Assembly: GCA_024734555.1 (NCBI GenBank)
Contig: JANPWX010000163.1
Coordinates: 1,744,884 to 1,808,883 of the forward strand
Source of the DNA: Trochalopteron elliotii
Lineage: Eukaryota; Chordata; Aves; Passeriformes; Leiothrichidae
Direction: 5' to 3'
Length of the DNA stretch: 64,000 nucleotides
Positions within the stretch are counted from its first letter, which is position 1. Each line of letters starts with the position of its first letter. Under the pieces are notes generated by a model. That model had not been told where the DNA came from and made no database searches. It saw only the letters and a list, made by a program, of their open reading frames with translations. Made by a program: the position numbers and the translations under genes. Positions 14,123-27,100 of the stretch are shown here, in pieces.

Positions 14123-17100
14123 TCCTTGAGGATAGGAAAGGGGAGGACAGAAATGTGCTCCCAACCCAAAGCCAGGGCCCTCTCCTGCTGGCACCAGGGC
14201 ATTTGTGGGAATTCTGCATATTGTACCCAAAGAGGCCGGAGGACTTCACAGGAGACAAAACGAGAGCTCTGGAGAGTTCACAGCCTCTTTGTTTGTGTTT
14301 GGTTCATAACCAGTGTGAAAAGCTTTGTGCACTGTAGGTGTTTAATATGTCCTTGTTCACGCCATTATTCATTTGTGGAGAATAATACATGCATTGATTT
14401 GATCACAGCTTCCCCTGCTGAAAATCAGTGCTCAGTAATACTTCAGGTTTCAAGTGTAAGAGTGTCTCCACTGACTTAGTCACATCATGTAGTGATATGA
14501 CACGTTTTGAGCACTGCTATTTTTATATCCAGCACCAGGTTCCCGTGCCATGCTGGTACCGTAGTGCTGCTGCACTGTGGTATTGTTGCACTTTAATTAA
14601 AGACTCTGCTTCAGTGCATCACACTACCAGTTAACATACAGAATATATTCAGTGACAAACAGAATTCAGCTACATTACATCGGCTGTCATTTTCACATGA
14701 CACCCATGAAAATTAAACTACATTGTAATCTAGAGGAAATGCAGCACAAGAAAGTCAGAGTCAAAAGAAGGTTATCTTTCTGACCTGAGTCTCTGGTTTC
14801 TTTGGTGGGTTTTTGTGCCTGTTTATGTATTATAAAATTCAATTCCTCAAACCAAATAGTGTATATTAAGTGTAACTTTGGATGGGAGGGGATTTTCTGA
14901 TGTGTTTCAAGAGTAGCAGAAAAGCTGTCCAAAGTCCAGCCATATGAAGTGAAAGTACATGAGGAAACTGATTCAAAAATATGAAATATTAGCTTTGTTT
15001 TAGGGATCAAATATCTGCTCACTGGGACAACCTTTCAGATCTTTAATTTACTAGTACTGATAATGCTGAGACTTGAAATCCTCAAAGACTTACAGATAAC
15101 TATGAAAAGTTTCACATGTCTATTTTAGTGTTCCTTTAAGTGCCAAGCTGTACAGTCAACTCTGCTTTTCCTTTTTTTTTTTCCTGATTTTTTTTTTTTG
15201 GTCTTGCTTGGTTGAAGTATTCCACTCTTAAAAGGGCAGCTCAGCTCCCGCTGTGAACAAGTCAAGATAGAGTAGCCAAGTTCGTGTAAATCTTGCCTGC
15301 TTCCCCAGCTGCATAAAATCTCCCAAGGGATGGGAATATCAACAGGTGAACAGGAGGCACTGACAGCATTTTGGAGTTTTTAATGAGAACTGTTTTAAAC
15401 TGGCAGATACCTAGAAAGGCAGGTTGGCCTTTTTTCTTTTTTTCTTGAACTACAACAAAAAGATTCAGCGTGCGTTTTGCAATGTATTTCATACCTAGAT
15501 GTTGTTTTGCTTATAAAGGATGTTTTAAGTCAAGGCAACTGAAGGCTGCAGACACCAAGAACCCTCCATTATAGCCCGCTGAACTGCTTCCACTTAATTT
15601 CAGTGACCGTCAGATTAGATCATAGATTAACTGACCTTTAGAAAGCTAAAGGATTTCTGGCTAAGGATGTAGCCCTGTATCTATTACTCATAATCTCATG
15701 GCTAAAAGCAGAAATGAGATAGAAAAAATGATTACACCGGACACATTTCAGGCGCGGCCCCTTTTCTGGTATACATCATTAATGAAGTTTCCCTGGTTTA
15801 TAGCAGCTGAGGATTTTTAACTTTTCATCAGCATTGCGGAGGCGGGGGGACACTCTCCAGACATCATTTGACACAGGATGAGATTACATGTTTCATAACA
15901 GATAATTTTCAACACGCACTTTGTCTCTTCCTTGGACCACTTCCTCCTGTGTTTCACTGCACAACCACTACAGCATTTGCATCATGTCTAACCTGAGTTC
16001 CCCTTTTGCAACTTAGCTGTCCTCCTTATTTATCTACTGCATCTGGAAAAGAATTTATTTTCTTTTTCTTTGTGTATTTGGTGCCACTCTCACTTGCCCA
16101 GTCTTCTTCCTTTTCATCCCAGCTTTCCTCAGACTGTGTTTACCAGACTTCCAGCAATCTTCTTACTTTTGACCATTCCACATCTTCCGTGGAGTGTGGT
16201 GCCTAAATCCAGGCACAGGATTCAGACTGAGGCTTTCAGCAGCATGTAGAGTAGGAGGATGATTTTTCACATCTTGCATATGGCACTGCTGTTCATACAT
16301 TGCCATATGTCATTCATTCTTTTCTCAGCAGTATGAAATGGTTGGCATTTGGTTGGTGGTACATGGTAATTCACAGATCCTTCATGTCATTTTCTACCCT
16401 TTTTTCACCGTCATTTATTCCAAACAACATGTAGAGGTTTGCCCTTGTCCTTGCTGAATTATAGCCTGTTTATATTACAACATTTCTCCTCAATAAGTTT
16501 ATCTGGAGACCATCACTGTCTCCAAGATGTATTAGCTGGTCAGCAATGTTTTGCAATTATCAACCTTTTCATATTTCCAAGAATTACTTTCGGAATAGGT
16601 TGTCCAGTCACAAGCCCATTCTAAAAATATAGGCAGTATGTCTGGAAAATAGTCTGATCAAAGTGCTTTGTAATACTTCTTTCATTCATCCTGTTTTCTT
16701 TGACATCCCTTATTCATCAGCCATTCCCAAGAACAAACAAGCTGCAGTGAAGGGTACCAGCCTCTGTAGATGTTGAATCCGCAGCTTTTGCATCAACAGG
16801 GAATTTTAAAAGTTACTAAATTACCATGACTTACCAAATTACAGTCTTAAGCTCAGGCTGTGTAAGTGTAGGCAGGAATATTTTTTGCCTACTCCACCTG
16901 TTAAATATGACATGCTAGTTTAAACACTTCATACTTTGGTTTTAATCATGGTAGTTTATTCTAATTTATTTTACTTTTTAATTAAGGCAGATTACTGTAA
17001 CCCAGCTTACAAAAGATGACTTTACATAGTCTGAATATGTCACTACTGTGACGATTTTTGTGGTGGGGCAGGTTTCTTTTTCACCGTTCCTGATTTCAAA

Positions 17101-17921
17101 CTCAATGGCAAAAAGTGAAGCCAGGAGAAATGTTGCCAGAGACTCCCTTCCCCTTTTAGATACTAAAGGAGTGAGGGGCTGTGGGGTGAGGCAGCAGAGG
17201 GCAGGCTGGCTGCAGCCACTCTTTTCGCTGGGATATCTTGTCAAGTCAAACTGGGAACTGTTCTTCTCTAGCTACAGGTTAGCATAGGTGCTTCTAACCT
17301 GAAAGTGAAGCCTGAAACCTGGGAAAATTAGCAGGCTCACACCATTTGTCTGGACATAGTATGAATTAGCATATGTCTCTGAGGTTTTTTTAAATTGCCA
17401 TCCACATCTGTCAGTGTGCAAACCAGTAATTTAAGGACAAGTTTGCTGACATGTCTAGTTCTTGTGGAATACTTATCTGAATTAGGGCTGTTCATTTTTG
17501 ACCACAGGAACCAGAAAAATAAATTCTACAACTAGGTTGGATTTAAAATAGCTGATTTATGGTGTCAGCTGAAAAACAGAATTAAAATTCTGATTTCCTA
17601 TTGCCTTTTTCATTAAAAACTACAGATGTTTGGTCTGGCATGGATGCTAATATATCCATCATAAGTTTCCCTTACACATTAAATGCTGTTTAAAAACTTC
17701 CAAACCTTTAAAAATACTGTTTTCCTTAAAAAATCACAGTGTTACCAAGCAAGTCATTGGACAACAACCAGCACTGTCTGAACAAGTTTTTGGCGTGACT
17801 TTTTTTTTCTTCCCAGAGGCAGAGTGGAACCTAGGCACTCAAAAGAAAATTGCAACATAGCCCTTTGCACTGCAAACTAGCAATGTGTTTGCTGTTCCTT
17901 CAGAAATGACTACAGCTCACT

Positions 17922-18051
17922 CGGGGAGAAGTGGCTGTCTTCAGCTGCCAAGTTCGTGAAAAGCATCGGCTGTGTGAAGCCGCGGTGGAACGCCAGGCGC
18001 TGCCAGATATGGGCAGGGACGCAGGGCCAGCTCCGAGAGCTTATATTTAGC
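17922..18051. promoter_or_regulatory. Intronic CpG cluster with a TATA-like element (possible regulatory site)
   Basis: Nine CpG dinucleotides fall within 113 bases (17922-18034), including a ccgcgg core at 17980-17985, in an intron that is otherwise CpG-poor. A TATA-like cttatatttag follows at ~18040-18050. Methylation normally erodes CpG, so a dense local cluster suggests protected DNA such as an enhancer or alternative promoter. A recent G+C-rich insertion is the alternative. Function is inferred. Confidence 0.35.
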
Positions 18052-20939
18052 CTCCAGTGCTGGCAGGGGAAAAACAGGTAGAAGTTATGAGAGTGGGTTG
18101 AGCTTGTAGCACACTGTAAAAGGAAATGATAGCCAGCCGTGTGCTAAACTCAGCAAAAACAGGGACAAGTGAAAACCCCTTTTTGCAGCCTCCATTGCGT
18201 CCCGCCCTGCAGCATGCCCCTTCTGGGAAGAGAGAAAGGAAGAGCAGTCAGCAGAGAGATCCAGGGAGGGATGAGTGGGAAGGAGCAGATGAAAATGTCA
18301 GGCAGGACCCAGGCAGGGTCCTCCTGAAGTTCAGTCCCAGGTGGAGGAAAGTCAGGGGGAGCAGGACACCCTTACAAGGCTGTGTCTGGCAGGAGGAAGC
18401 ACAGGAGCAGGTGAGGTGTGGAGCACTTTGGAAGGTACCCGGAGGAACCAGGGCTCATAGTGGCACCTTACAGATGCAGAGAAGTTCCAGTCACTTCTTA
18501 GAAACACAAATTTTTGGACACACACCTTCCACGTGGCTTACCCGGTGGAGAGCTGTGCTGATGGAGGAGTGAGCTGAGATACCTGTACAGGGACTGTCCC
18601 AATGCAGAAAGTTGGAGCACCATAGATGGGGTTTGAGGTCAAAGACATTTGGGAAAGAAGGTTGGAAGGAAAAGGTAACAGAAGAGCAGGGGAGGTCAAT
18701 GTGTTTGATGATAGGAGTGAAAAGAGCAGGAGGGCAAGTGAGAAGACTGCTGAAGGTTAGAGACCATGAAGGCAACAGACAAGTAAACCCAGCAGGGCAG
18801 CTGACAACCAGCACAAAAACCTGAGGGTGCTCAGGACAGCACCAGTACATGGGGCTCACTGGTGCTGTGCCTCAGTGCCAGTAAGGCAACCTGGCCTGAC
18901 TGCTGCTTAGTTCTCTGGAAGAACATGCTGGTAGGGAGTTGCAACATATGCCAAATTTATACACCCAAAAAGCATTCATTATCCTCCCTATCAAGCATCC
19001 AAGTGTTTGTTATGTTCAATAAAGCTGAAGAGTCATTGGTGACGTTGTTTACATTGGTTACATATAGAGGGTTTCAAAGAGAGAGAAGCAGCCCCTCCAC
19101 AGGTCTTCCCAGTGCCCTTCAGTCCACACACAGAGGTAACACACCCCCCCAAATATTTAACCTTATATAATATTTTTCCACTGATTTTCCTGCTGACAGT
19201 TAATAAAAATGTAAAGCTTACTGAGTCTGGTTTTTATTTCCCAGCTAAGCTTTCTCACTCTACCTGTCCAACTCTGCTGTCTTTTCGTGCTGGGAAGAAG
19301 CATGTCCTCCTTCAGCTGGCTCAGCTGGCTGCCCCATGTCTCTTTCTTCCATCTCATCCATCTCTTTTTGCAATATCTGGCAGCCTTGTCCAGCAGGTCT
19401 TACCCATCTTCCTGCTCCAGGCCATGGCATCTGCTTCCTAGTGTCTGCACAACTCTCTGCATCTTTTGGTCTCCCTAAGCTTCCTTCATCTTTTCTGCTG
19501 TTTTTCACATTCCTGTCTGTGTGTCCCCTCTGCCATTTTGGTTGGGTTTATTTAAATTTCTCCTTTCTCATCCTTCCCTCTCCTCAGCCACAGCTGGGTC
19601 CATTGCTCCCACCGTTTTCCCTGTATTCTTCAACAACTTCCTTGGCTCTCCGATAGGTCCCCACTATACCCTGCAGTTGTATCTCAGCTGCTTCTGATTT
19701 CCCAGTGATTTCCACCATTCATCCTTTCCTTTTTTCATACTGCCAAAGCACTCTGAGAGAGCCCTGGAAGTACACTTGGTTTTTTGTCACTCCATCTGCT
19801 CAGCTTTCCCAGTTCAACCCTGCATAGCTCAGTTACAGTCCTAAATCATTTCTGTGGTTTGTTCCTTTCATCCCTCTTCTAAGAAATGGATAAAATTATC
19901 TGGTTTTATCTACCCTGAACAGACAGAATCCCAGGCATGTCACTTTCCTCATCATGCTTTTTTCTTCTCCCTTTTCTGTCCTGAGTCCCTCAGTCTTTTA
20001 TGACATCTCTAAGCAGCCATGCATCTCCTGCAGTCCTTCAAGCATCACGTGGCATTTCTGTTCCTCATGTGGAAGACAGAGTAAGAGCAGAAGTAGGTTC
20101 CCAGGCCACCCCTCCTCACTCAGTGTACGAAATAGTCTTCTCACCAAAGTCAGCACTTTCCACCCAAAGTAGAGCTGATTAATCACCTCCTTCACCTGCT
20201 GGTCTTCCTCCCTCCAGCTCTCCTCCTGAAGGATGATGTCTCAAACCCCTTAAGGAGCCCAAACACAGAAGCCACCATTGTATGAGAAGGAAACAGACTT
20301 AAAACAAATGGTGGCAGACTGTTTTAGACACCAGCCCTTTCCTGAGCAGTGCAAAAGCAGCAGGTAGAGCTTGCAGCTGGCACACATGACACACGACCAA
20401 CGTAGTGTCCAAGTTCCCCCTTCACCACCACAAAGCCCAGTGAAATCCCTGCACATGTACATGCTTTTGGCTTCAGAAGACTGCTGATGACTCAGATAAT
20501 TTATGATGTCTTTTGGAAGACAGGATCTGTATCCGTAGAAAGTCAGTCCAGAGAACATCTTAATATTGAAACCAGGTGCTGTACAGCAATTTCCTCTTCA
20601 TTTTGGGTGCTGCAATATACACTTGTGAAAAGTATGTTTCAGGTGCTGCAGTGTGTTCAATGAGCATTCATTTATGCAAAGAGTTACAGAAAGCTGTTAC
20701 ACTTTTACTGTCTGCATTCTTTTAGCTGCAGGGAACTCTGCATATGCAAGGGCTCAATGGAGGACTTTGTCAGAGGTGCCCCAAACAGTCACAGGTACCA
20801 AGAGTTTGACACTGACATCCTGACTGTCTTCAAGTAGTGAAGTCCCTCAACAGAAACTTTCACATATATGAGAATATACTAGAAGTTCAGAGGTTAAAGA
20901 AATGAATCCTTTCTCTATCTCTACATATACATGTAAGAT

Positions 20940-21014
20940 GTGTGTGTGTATATGTATACATATATACATATACACACATATACACACATATATACATATA
21001 TACATATATATATG
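20940..21014. repeat. TG/TA/CA alternating microsatellite
   Basis: About 75 bases of alternating purine-pyrimidine units (tg, ta, ca and longer tatacata-type units). Such tracts are polymorphic and can adopt Z-DNA or cruciform structure. No coding content. Confidence 0.85.
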
Positions 21015-23290
21015 TTTGTGGTACACTTTATGTACTGGGGCTGGGTGGTTGATGAAGACCTGGGGGATGTCAGCAGGAACTGATGTGGCTTCATTTTAGG
21101 TCTGGCTGTGAGAGGTGGTGCACTTTATGAGCTTCAAATAAATGACATCCCCCAAACAGACATTAGCCTAGAGGCTTGTGTGCAGAGAGGGGACCAATCA
21201 TTTTCAGGTCATGAAACCTTTGATAGAGAATCCAGAGGGGGATTACATAAATTGGAATAAGTCTGGATGCTTTGTGAAAAGCCCAAGTTGAGTTCCAAAC
21301 TTGCAATTTTTATATTTTTATCAGGAAAAATAGTAGGTTGGATGTGCTTTAACTGAATTTTTGCAACTTTCTGAACATTGTGTTTCACATATAGTTGATC
21401 TATGTATTATGAGTAAGAGTAGTGACAAACATCACTAAAACAGGAGAATTTAAGTGTATGCCTAAGATGTTGCAGTTGTAGCTTTCTCTCCAGAAAAGGA
21501 GAAGTTTGAAGTGTGGTAAACAAATCCATATTCTACTGGCCCATGTTCCACTGGGACAGCACTCCTAGAAGCAGATGATACTTTAGCTTGTGGCCTTCGA
21601 AATTTAAAGCAGATTTAAAACATGTTTGCCCCAAATGTACCCACTATGTTTCACTGCATCTTCGGGAGGTTTGCTGTATGTCACTTGGCTGTTCTGTAAC
21701 ATGGTAAACATTAACCTAGCACAGGTGATTGCAGGAGGCTCTCTCTTTCAAGTGCTTCTTTTACACAGCATGCATAAAATCTGTCCAAAAATCACTTAGT
21801 GATGAAAATCAGTTTTCAGTTTTGTCTGCTGATATGAATCATAACATGTCATATGTGAGATGAGCCTGGGTTTCTTAACTAACTCCACATATGACCACCT
21901 CCTCGGCTAGTCAGCCTGGAGCTACAAGCACTATGGGGAAATTCATCTTGCCAGCCACACCTGTCTTTCCTTTACTGTCCTGGCATGGCACTCTCCCATC
22001 CTGTACAGCTCCCCTGGTGCACAGGGTGGTCCTGGCTCCCCACACACCCTGGGGTCTGCACTGCATGCCAGCAGCAGTACCGAGCAGTACAGGGCAGACC
22101 CCTGCCCTCCTCCTCTTGTCATCCTCCATGCAGCTTTCTCCCTCTCTCTTCAAATAGCAGCTTACACAGGGCACTCTGCTTCCTGGGGAATTTTCTGACA
22201 TTTCTGAGCTAAAGAGGATGAAGAGGCATTCCTGGGAGGACGCTGGGGCAGGGAGACCCTTTGGAGGCCAGACAGAGTCAGGTGCTCCCTGGCGTTTGCT
22301 CCAGAAGCGCAGACTTGCGTGTACAGCACACGTTTGGCTCAAATGTTTTTGGTTCAAATCTGCAAAAGGTCTGGGGAGTCAGTAGACGAGCAAGCCATGC
22401 AGACATAAATATTCCAGCAGCTAAAACCAAATTTTGGTAACATGCGGCTCCTTCTGTTGCCCTGAAAGAAAGATGACTTTTAACTTTTTCCAGGTCTTTT
22501 GTGAAAACAGAGGAAAGCAAGTGACACGTTTAAACAGAGCCAGCAGCCTGCTATTTAAATGCCAAAAGAACCCTTTACTGATTTTTAAGTGGAATTAAGT
22601 GTTCTCTTTATATATAAAAGCAGATTTCAAGCTATAACTTAGTTTGCTTATCAAAACACAAGAGCCACTCAAGTTTTCTCTCAAATGTATCTCTGTTTTT
22701 AAAATGTCTTTATATGACATTCTTGTTATCACTGTAACAACAAAATCTCGAATATTACATTGTTTCAAAAGTAAAAAAGGATGATACAGGAAAAACATCC
22801 ATCATTCTCCCAAATCCTAAATCAATAATCTTATTTTATTGGAATCAATGGATCTATTCAGAATTAACTATGTAAGTGCTGAATTGCATGCATAATCATT
22901 ATAATAGGAGGCTGTTAATTTAAACAGAAATTGGTATAGTTTGAAAAAATAGTTTGAAAATGTAATATTAAATAGTAAGATTTTTTTATTAGTAAATAGC
23001 TCTAAAATATACATATTCCAAAAACAAAAAGTGGTGAACTGTGTTACCACCATTGGTGATTAGGGATTGTGGTGAAGTCTAGGACTATGAATACCAAGGC
23101 ATTGTTTAATTCTACTTAATTAAAATACTTCTCATTCTCTTTATTTCTTTTACCCTTATATAGATAGAAAAATTAGAGAATGTTTATGCGTGTCTTGTGT
23201 ATGTGTACGTGTTTCTTCAAAGCTAGAGATTTATATGGAGAATGATTTTCATTTTTCATTTCAATAGTTATGTGTCATTATGGTTTATTT

Positions 23291-23313
23291 ATGTGTATAT
23301 ATATATATATATG
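23291..23313. repeat. TA/TG dinucleotide microsatellite
   Basis: A short run of about ten ta/tg dinucleotide units in A+T-rich intron 2. Confidence 0.75.
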
Positions 23314-26300
23314 TTATATGTGATCATGGTTTTAAAATTAGCTTGTGACTTGTACCATTTTCTAAAACATTGGCTCATTGTTTCTTTGCCACAGTAAAAA
23401 ATAGTACTGGGGAGTTTATAGTTGGCATGCACCATGCACCCCAAGCATTGCTGAGTGTGACCCCACAATTTAAGGTGAGACCAAGGGGGTGATTTCATTC
23501 TGTCCGTGACTGCTTTGTGCAAATGTGCACTTTTTAGTATAGGTCAGAAAGGGCTACACCTGACCAAAACAGACTGTTTCACAGGAGAGCAGAAAGTTGA
23601 TTGGGTGCTCCATTTCCAAAAGCTCAGTTTAAAAATGTAGGATATTATGGCAGACATTCATTGCCAGAAGACTGGGATCAAATTACTCCAGTGCAGCAGA
23701 TCCGTACGAGTCTTAGGAGGAACCTACTCCCCTTTTGTGACTGGGAGTGCTGCACAAGACCTAAGTGAGGCCTCAACCTTGTGCTGGATTTCCAGACACA
23801 CCCCATTTGCCTGGCTGTGCATTAAGCAATTTGAGTGCAGGCTTAATGGCCCGGGGAGTCTTTCAGCAGGATCTACGACTGAAAATATCATTGTGGTCTC
23901 CCAGTGTGAAGCACTGAGCAGCAGCTGAAGACATCTTCTCTGCACGCACCAACCAAGCCAGCAAGTGCTGCACGGGGACACTTTCTCTTCACGGTGCCTT
24001 TCTGTGGGCACAGCCACCCACAGCTGTGAAACACAGCAGATTCTGAGAGCATATTATTAAACATTTTGGTTTCTCTTATTTTGTTGCCAAGTAGATACAG
24101 CACAAAACACAACTCTCCAGAGACTGAGGCAGATTTTTATCTGGTGTGCATGCATCAAACATACTGTGTTTTTGATGCTAGTAGTAAGTTGAGGAATACT
24201 TGGTCATGCATGGAACTTTCTGACTGGGATGGCCAGTGCTTTTGCAAACATGGTTGGAGAGATCAGCCTGATACTTGAGGGTGAATGGCTAATAATCAAA
24301 TGTAAAGCAAAACCAGAGACTGATCAAATGGTTTCATGCCTAGATACCTAACAGGCTCACTTACCTAATTTCAGTATGTTTCTCTCTTGGGAAAATCCCA
24401 AGTCAGATGTTAGTACCTGCAGCCATAGTACATCTTAGGTGATTATATGTGTAAAATTTAGTAGCCTTTAAAACAGTAATTCCAAATACTGAATCTACCC
24501 AACGGTACTGTTACCATGTTTCTGAGGTATGTTGTCATGCCTGTAATGCAATTTGAATGCTGACATGTAGAGTCTGTGTGACAGGAGGTAAATAAAGCAC
24601 TGCAGTATGTACAGCCTATGCTTACACCAGTACATCCCATCCCATGTTGCCCTTCATGTGTCCTGAATCCATGCACCGTGGCTGCACATAGCATTCAGGT
24701 TTACTTGGCCTTTGAACCTGTGCTTGGAGGTATGAAATGAGGTGAGGCTGTGCTTGTGTGGCTGGGACTTCAATCACTTTGCCAAGGAGGATGCATTTAA
24801 CACTACTCAACTGTCCACAGCCTGCAGTCCCTTAGTCACAAATCCCCTGAGAAGAACAATGCTGCCTGGAAACACAGTTGTTTAGATGAGTACCTTACAG
24901 GATGTTAATATCCTCTAGGATTTTACTCCACACTGTGAACTGGGCTCCCACAAACAGGCAAGTGTAGGAAAAGCAAGTAGGATTCACAGTGCGTTTTCTC
25001 AGCTCAGCACAAATGTTTGGGACAGACAAGTCTGCACTGTGGGATGTTCAGCAATACACACCCTCCTTCAGGTCTGACATTCATGCAGCAAAACTGGAGT
25101 ATTGCACCATTTATGGACCACAGAGTTGGACCTTGCTTAGGGTTTGTTACCACAGCATGCTAGTGATGGTATAGCTGGTCAGCTCAACCCTTGCTGGTAA
25201 ATTGTTATCCACTCAGTGAAAAGTGTTGTGTAAATTAGGCTTGGTGCTGATTCCATATGCATACTGAAGGATCTCATTTACCTGTAGTATTTTATTATTT
25301 TAGTGAGAACAGGCTATGGAGCTAGATGTTTGCTTCAGCTGGATGCAAATATTCTTGCTCTGCCTGTCACATTCAGTAGCAGTTTGAGCCTGCTGTATGG
25401 TCTGGGCTGAAATTGTGCCTGCTGGGAGAGGCCACAGAGGCAGGCTGGGTATTTAGTCAACAACTGGTTGATTGCAACTCCTGTGACAAAGGGAGTCCGG
25501 ATTAGCAGTTTCACTTGGCTTGTCAGAAGATGGGAGCTGATGAGATCACTGATCTAGCTGGAAAAAAATAAGTCAGCAGGGGGAAATTATCTCAGCCTCT
25601 TTGTTGACATTACTGTGGAAAGCAGTCCTAGAGTTGAGCAGTGTACATTGTTATTTATAATACTGTCAGCTAGGAAAATTCATTGCACCTTCATTATATC
25701 ATATGTTATTGCAGGTACCGTTTTGGAAAGGGCAATTCCTGCGATATAATTCTGATTTCCTATGTACTATTTTTGAACAAGAGCAGTTCTTCAGACCTTG
25801 CCTGCATTGGCAGCAAGCTGGGATATGAATTTACAGCATCCTAGCTATTTCATGTTAATTCATCTGGTGTTTGTCTCTGAGGATGATATTTCACTCCACT
25901 TTGAATGTGAATCAAGCTGTGCTTCACAGATATCCACAAAGAAAGCTGGTGCAACATAGTTTGCCCTCTGTACATTCACACCCTGTTTCACAGGACACTA
26001 AATTCCTCTTGCAGACAAGTGCTGCAATTCAGTGGGATGATTTCAAGTTTAAATCAACCTGGATGCGACAACACTGGTCCAGCTGAACTGATAGTGTTAC
26101 AGGGATGCAGCCATTACAGTGCAAGCAAAAACCTTAAATCAAAACCCACACTTGACCTCAGAAATTCCATCAGAGCATGCTTCCACTTCAAATTTTCACC
26201 CGCCCAGTTTACAAGACTCCCATGTATCCTACCATGAGTCATTACCCATTTCAGACAGTCTTCTGTGCCATCAACATCAGGAAAACATTTTGTTTCAAAA

Positions 26301-27057
26301 GTAACCTTCAAATAAAAAAAGGCTGCTTTCTGATCCCTGCCATTCCTTTAGTTCCAGTGTAGACTAAAACAGGTGAATTAGTAGCCATGTGGGAGCAGAA
26401 AACTTCAGTAGGAGAGGGTAAGTAATGCCTGAGAAGGGAGAAACACCCTATAGCCCAGCTTTGCCCCTAGTGAAGTGTGCTCCCTCTGGAAGACAGTTTG
26501 ATGCTTTATTGGTGTTAATTGTGGCAGTTCATGGGCACCATACATCCTGGTGCAGCACTCAGCCTCCCTGAGGGCCAGACCTGTTGTTATTAGTGTTTGG
26601 GGTGCCTCTGCATTAAAATGGGATTAATAAAATCTATTACCCCTGAAATGTGACCTGCCACACAGAAAGCTGGAACTTCACAGTGATTTTTCACTCAGAG
26701 AGATTTTACTCAAGTGTCAAACACATACAGAGACATAAAATCTTCAAAATAATAAGGACAGAAAAGATGAGACCCACAGTGTACTATTATTCTCTACTTT
26801 CATAGATGGGTAAAAGTGCAAAAAGAAGGACCAAAAACTTCTTTCTCAGTCATTTCCCTTAATTTCTCTGGTGGAAGAAGTCCTCACCTTACCACAATGA
26901 GATCAAAACTTCACATGATTTTAGTGCAAAATTGAACATACCCCTCACTTGTTTCACAAAAGCAGGCATCAGCCCTTGTTTCAGGTAAGCAGTTAAGCCA
27001 AGCAAATAGACAACTGGTTTGTGACTCCAGTCGCCAGAAGGTCACTTTGCTGCCCTC

Positions 27058-27100
27058 TCACAGGCTCTAGGGCTGCTCCTCACAGGCTTAGGGCTTCTCC
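27058..27100. repeat. Two-copy tandem duplication of about 22 bases
   Basis: Copy 1 starts tcacaggctctaggg at 27058. Copy 2 starts tcacaggcttaggg at 27080. The copies differ by a substitution and a one-base deletion. It is a small local duplication in intron 2. Confidence 0.6.

Noticed and set aside
18126..18572. 148-codon open frame in intron 2 as a gene
   Set aside because: Low-complexity Arg/Glu/Gln composition with no domain. Mentioned only in connection with the CpG cluster upstream.
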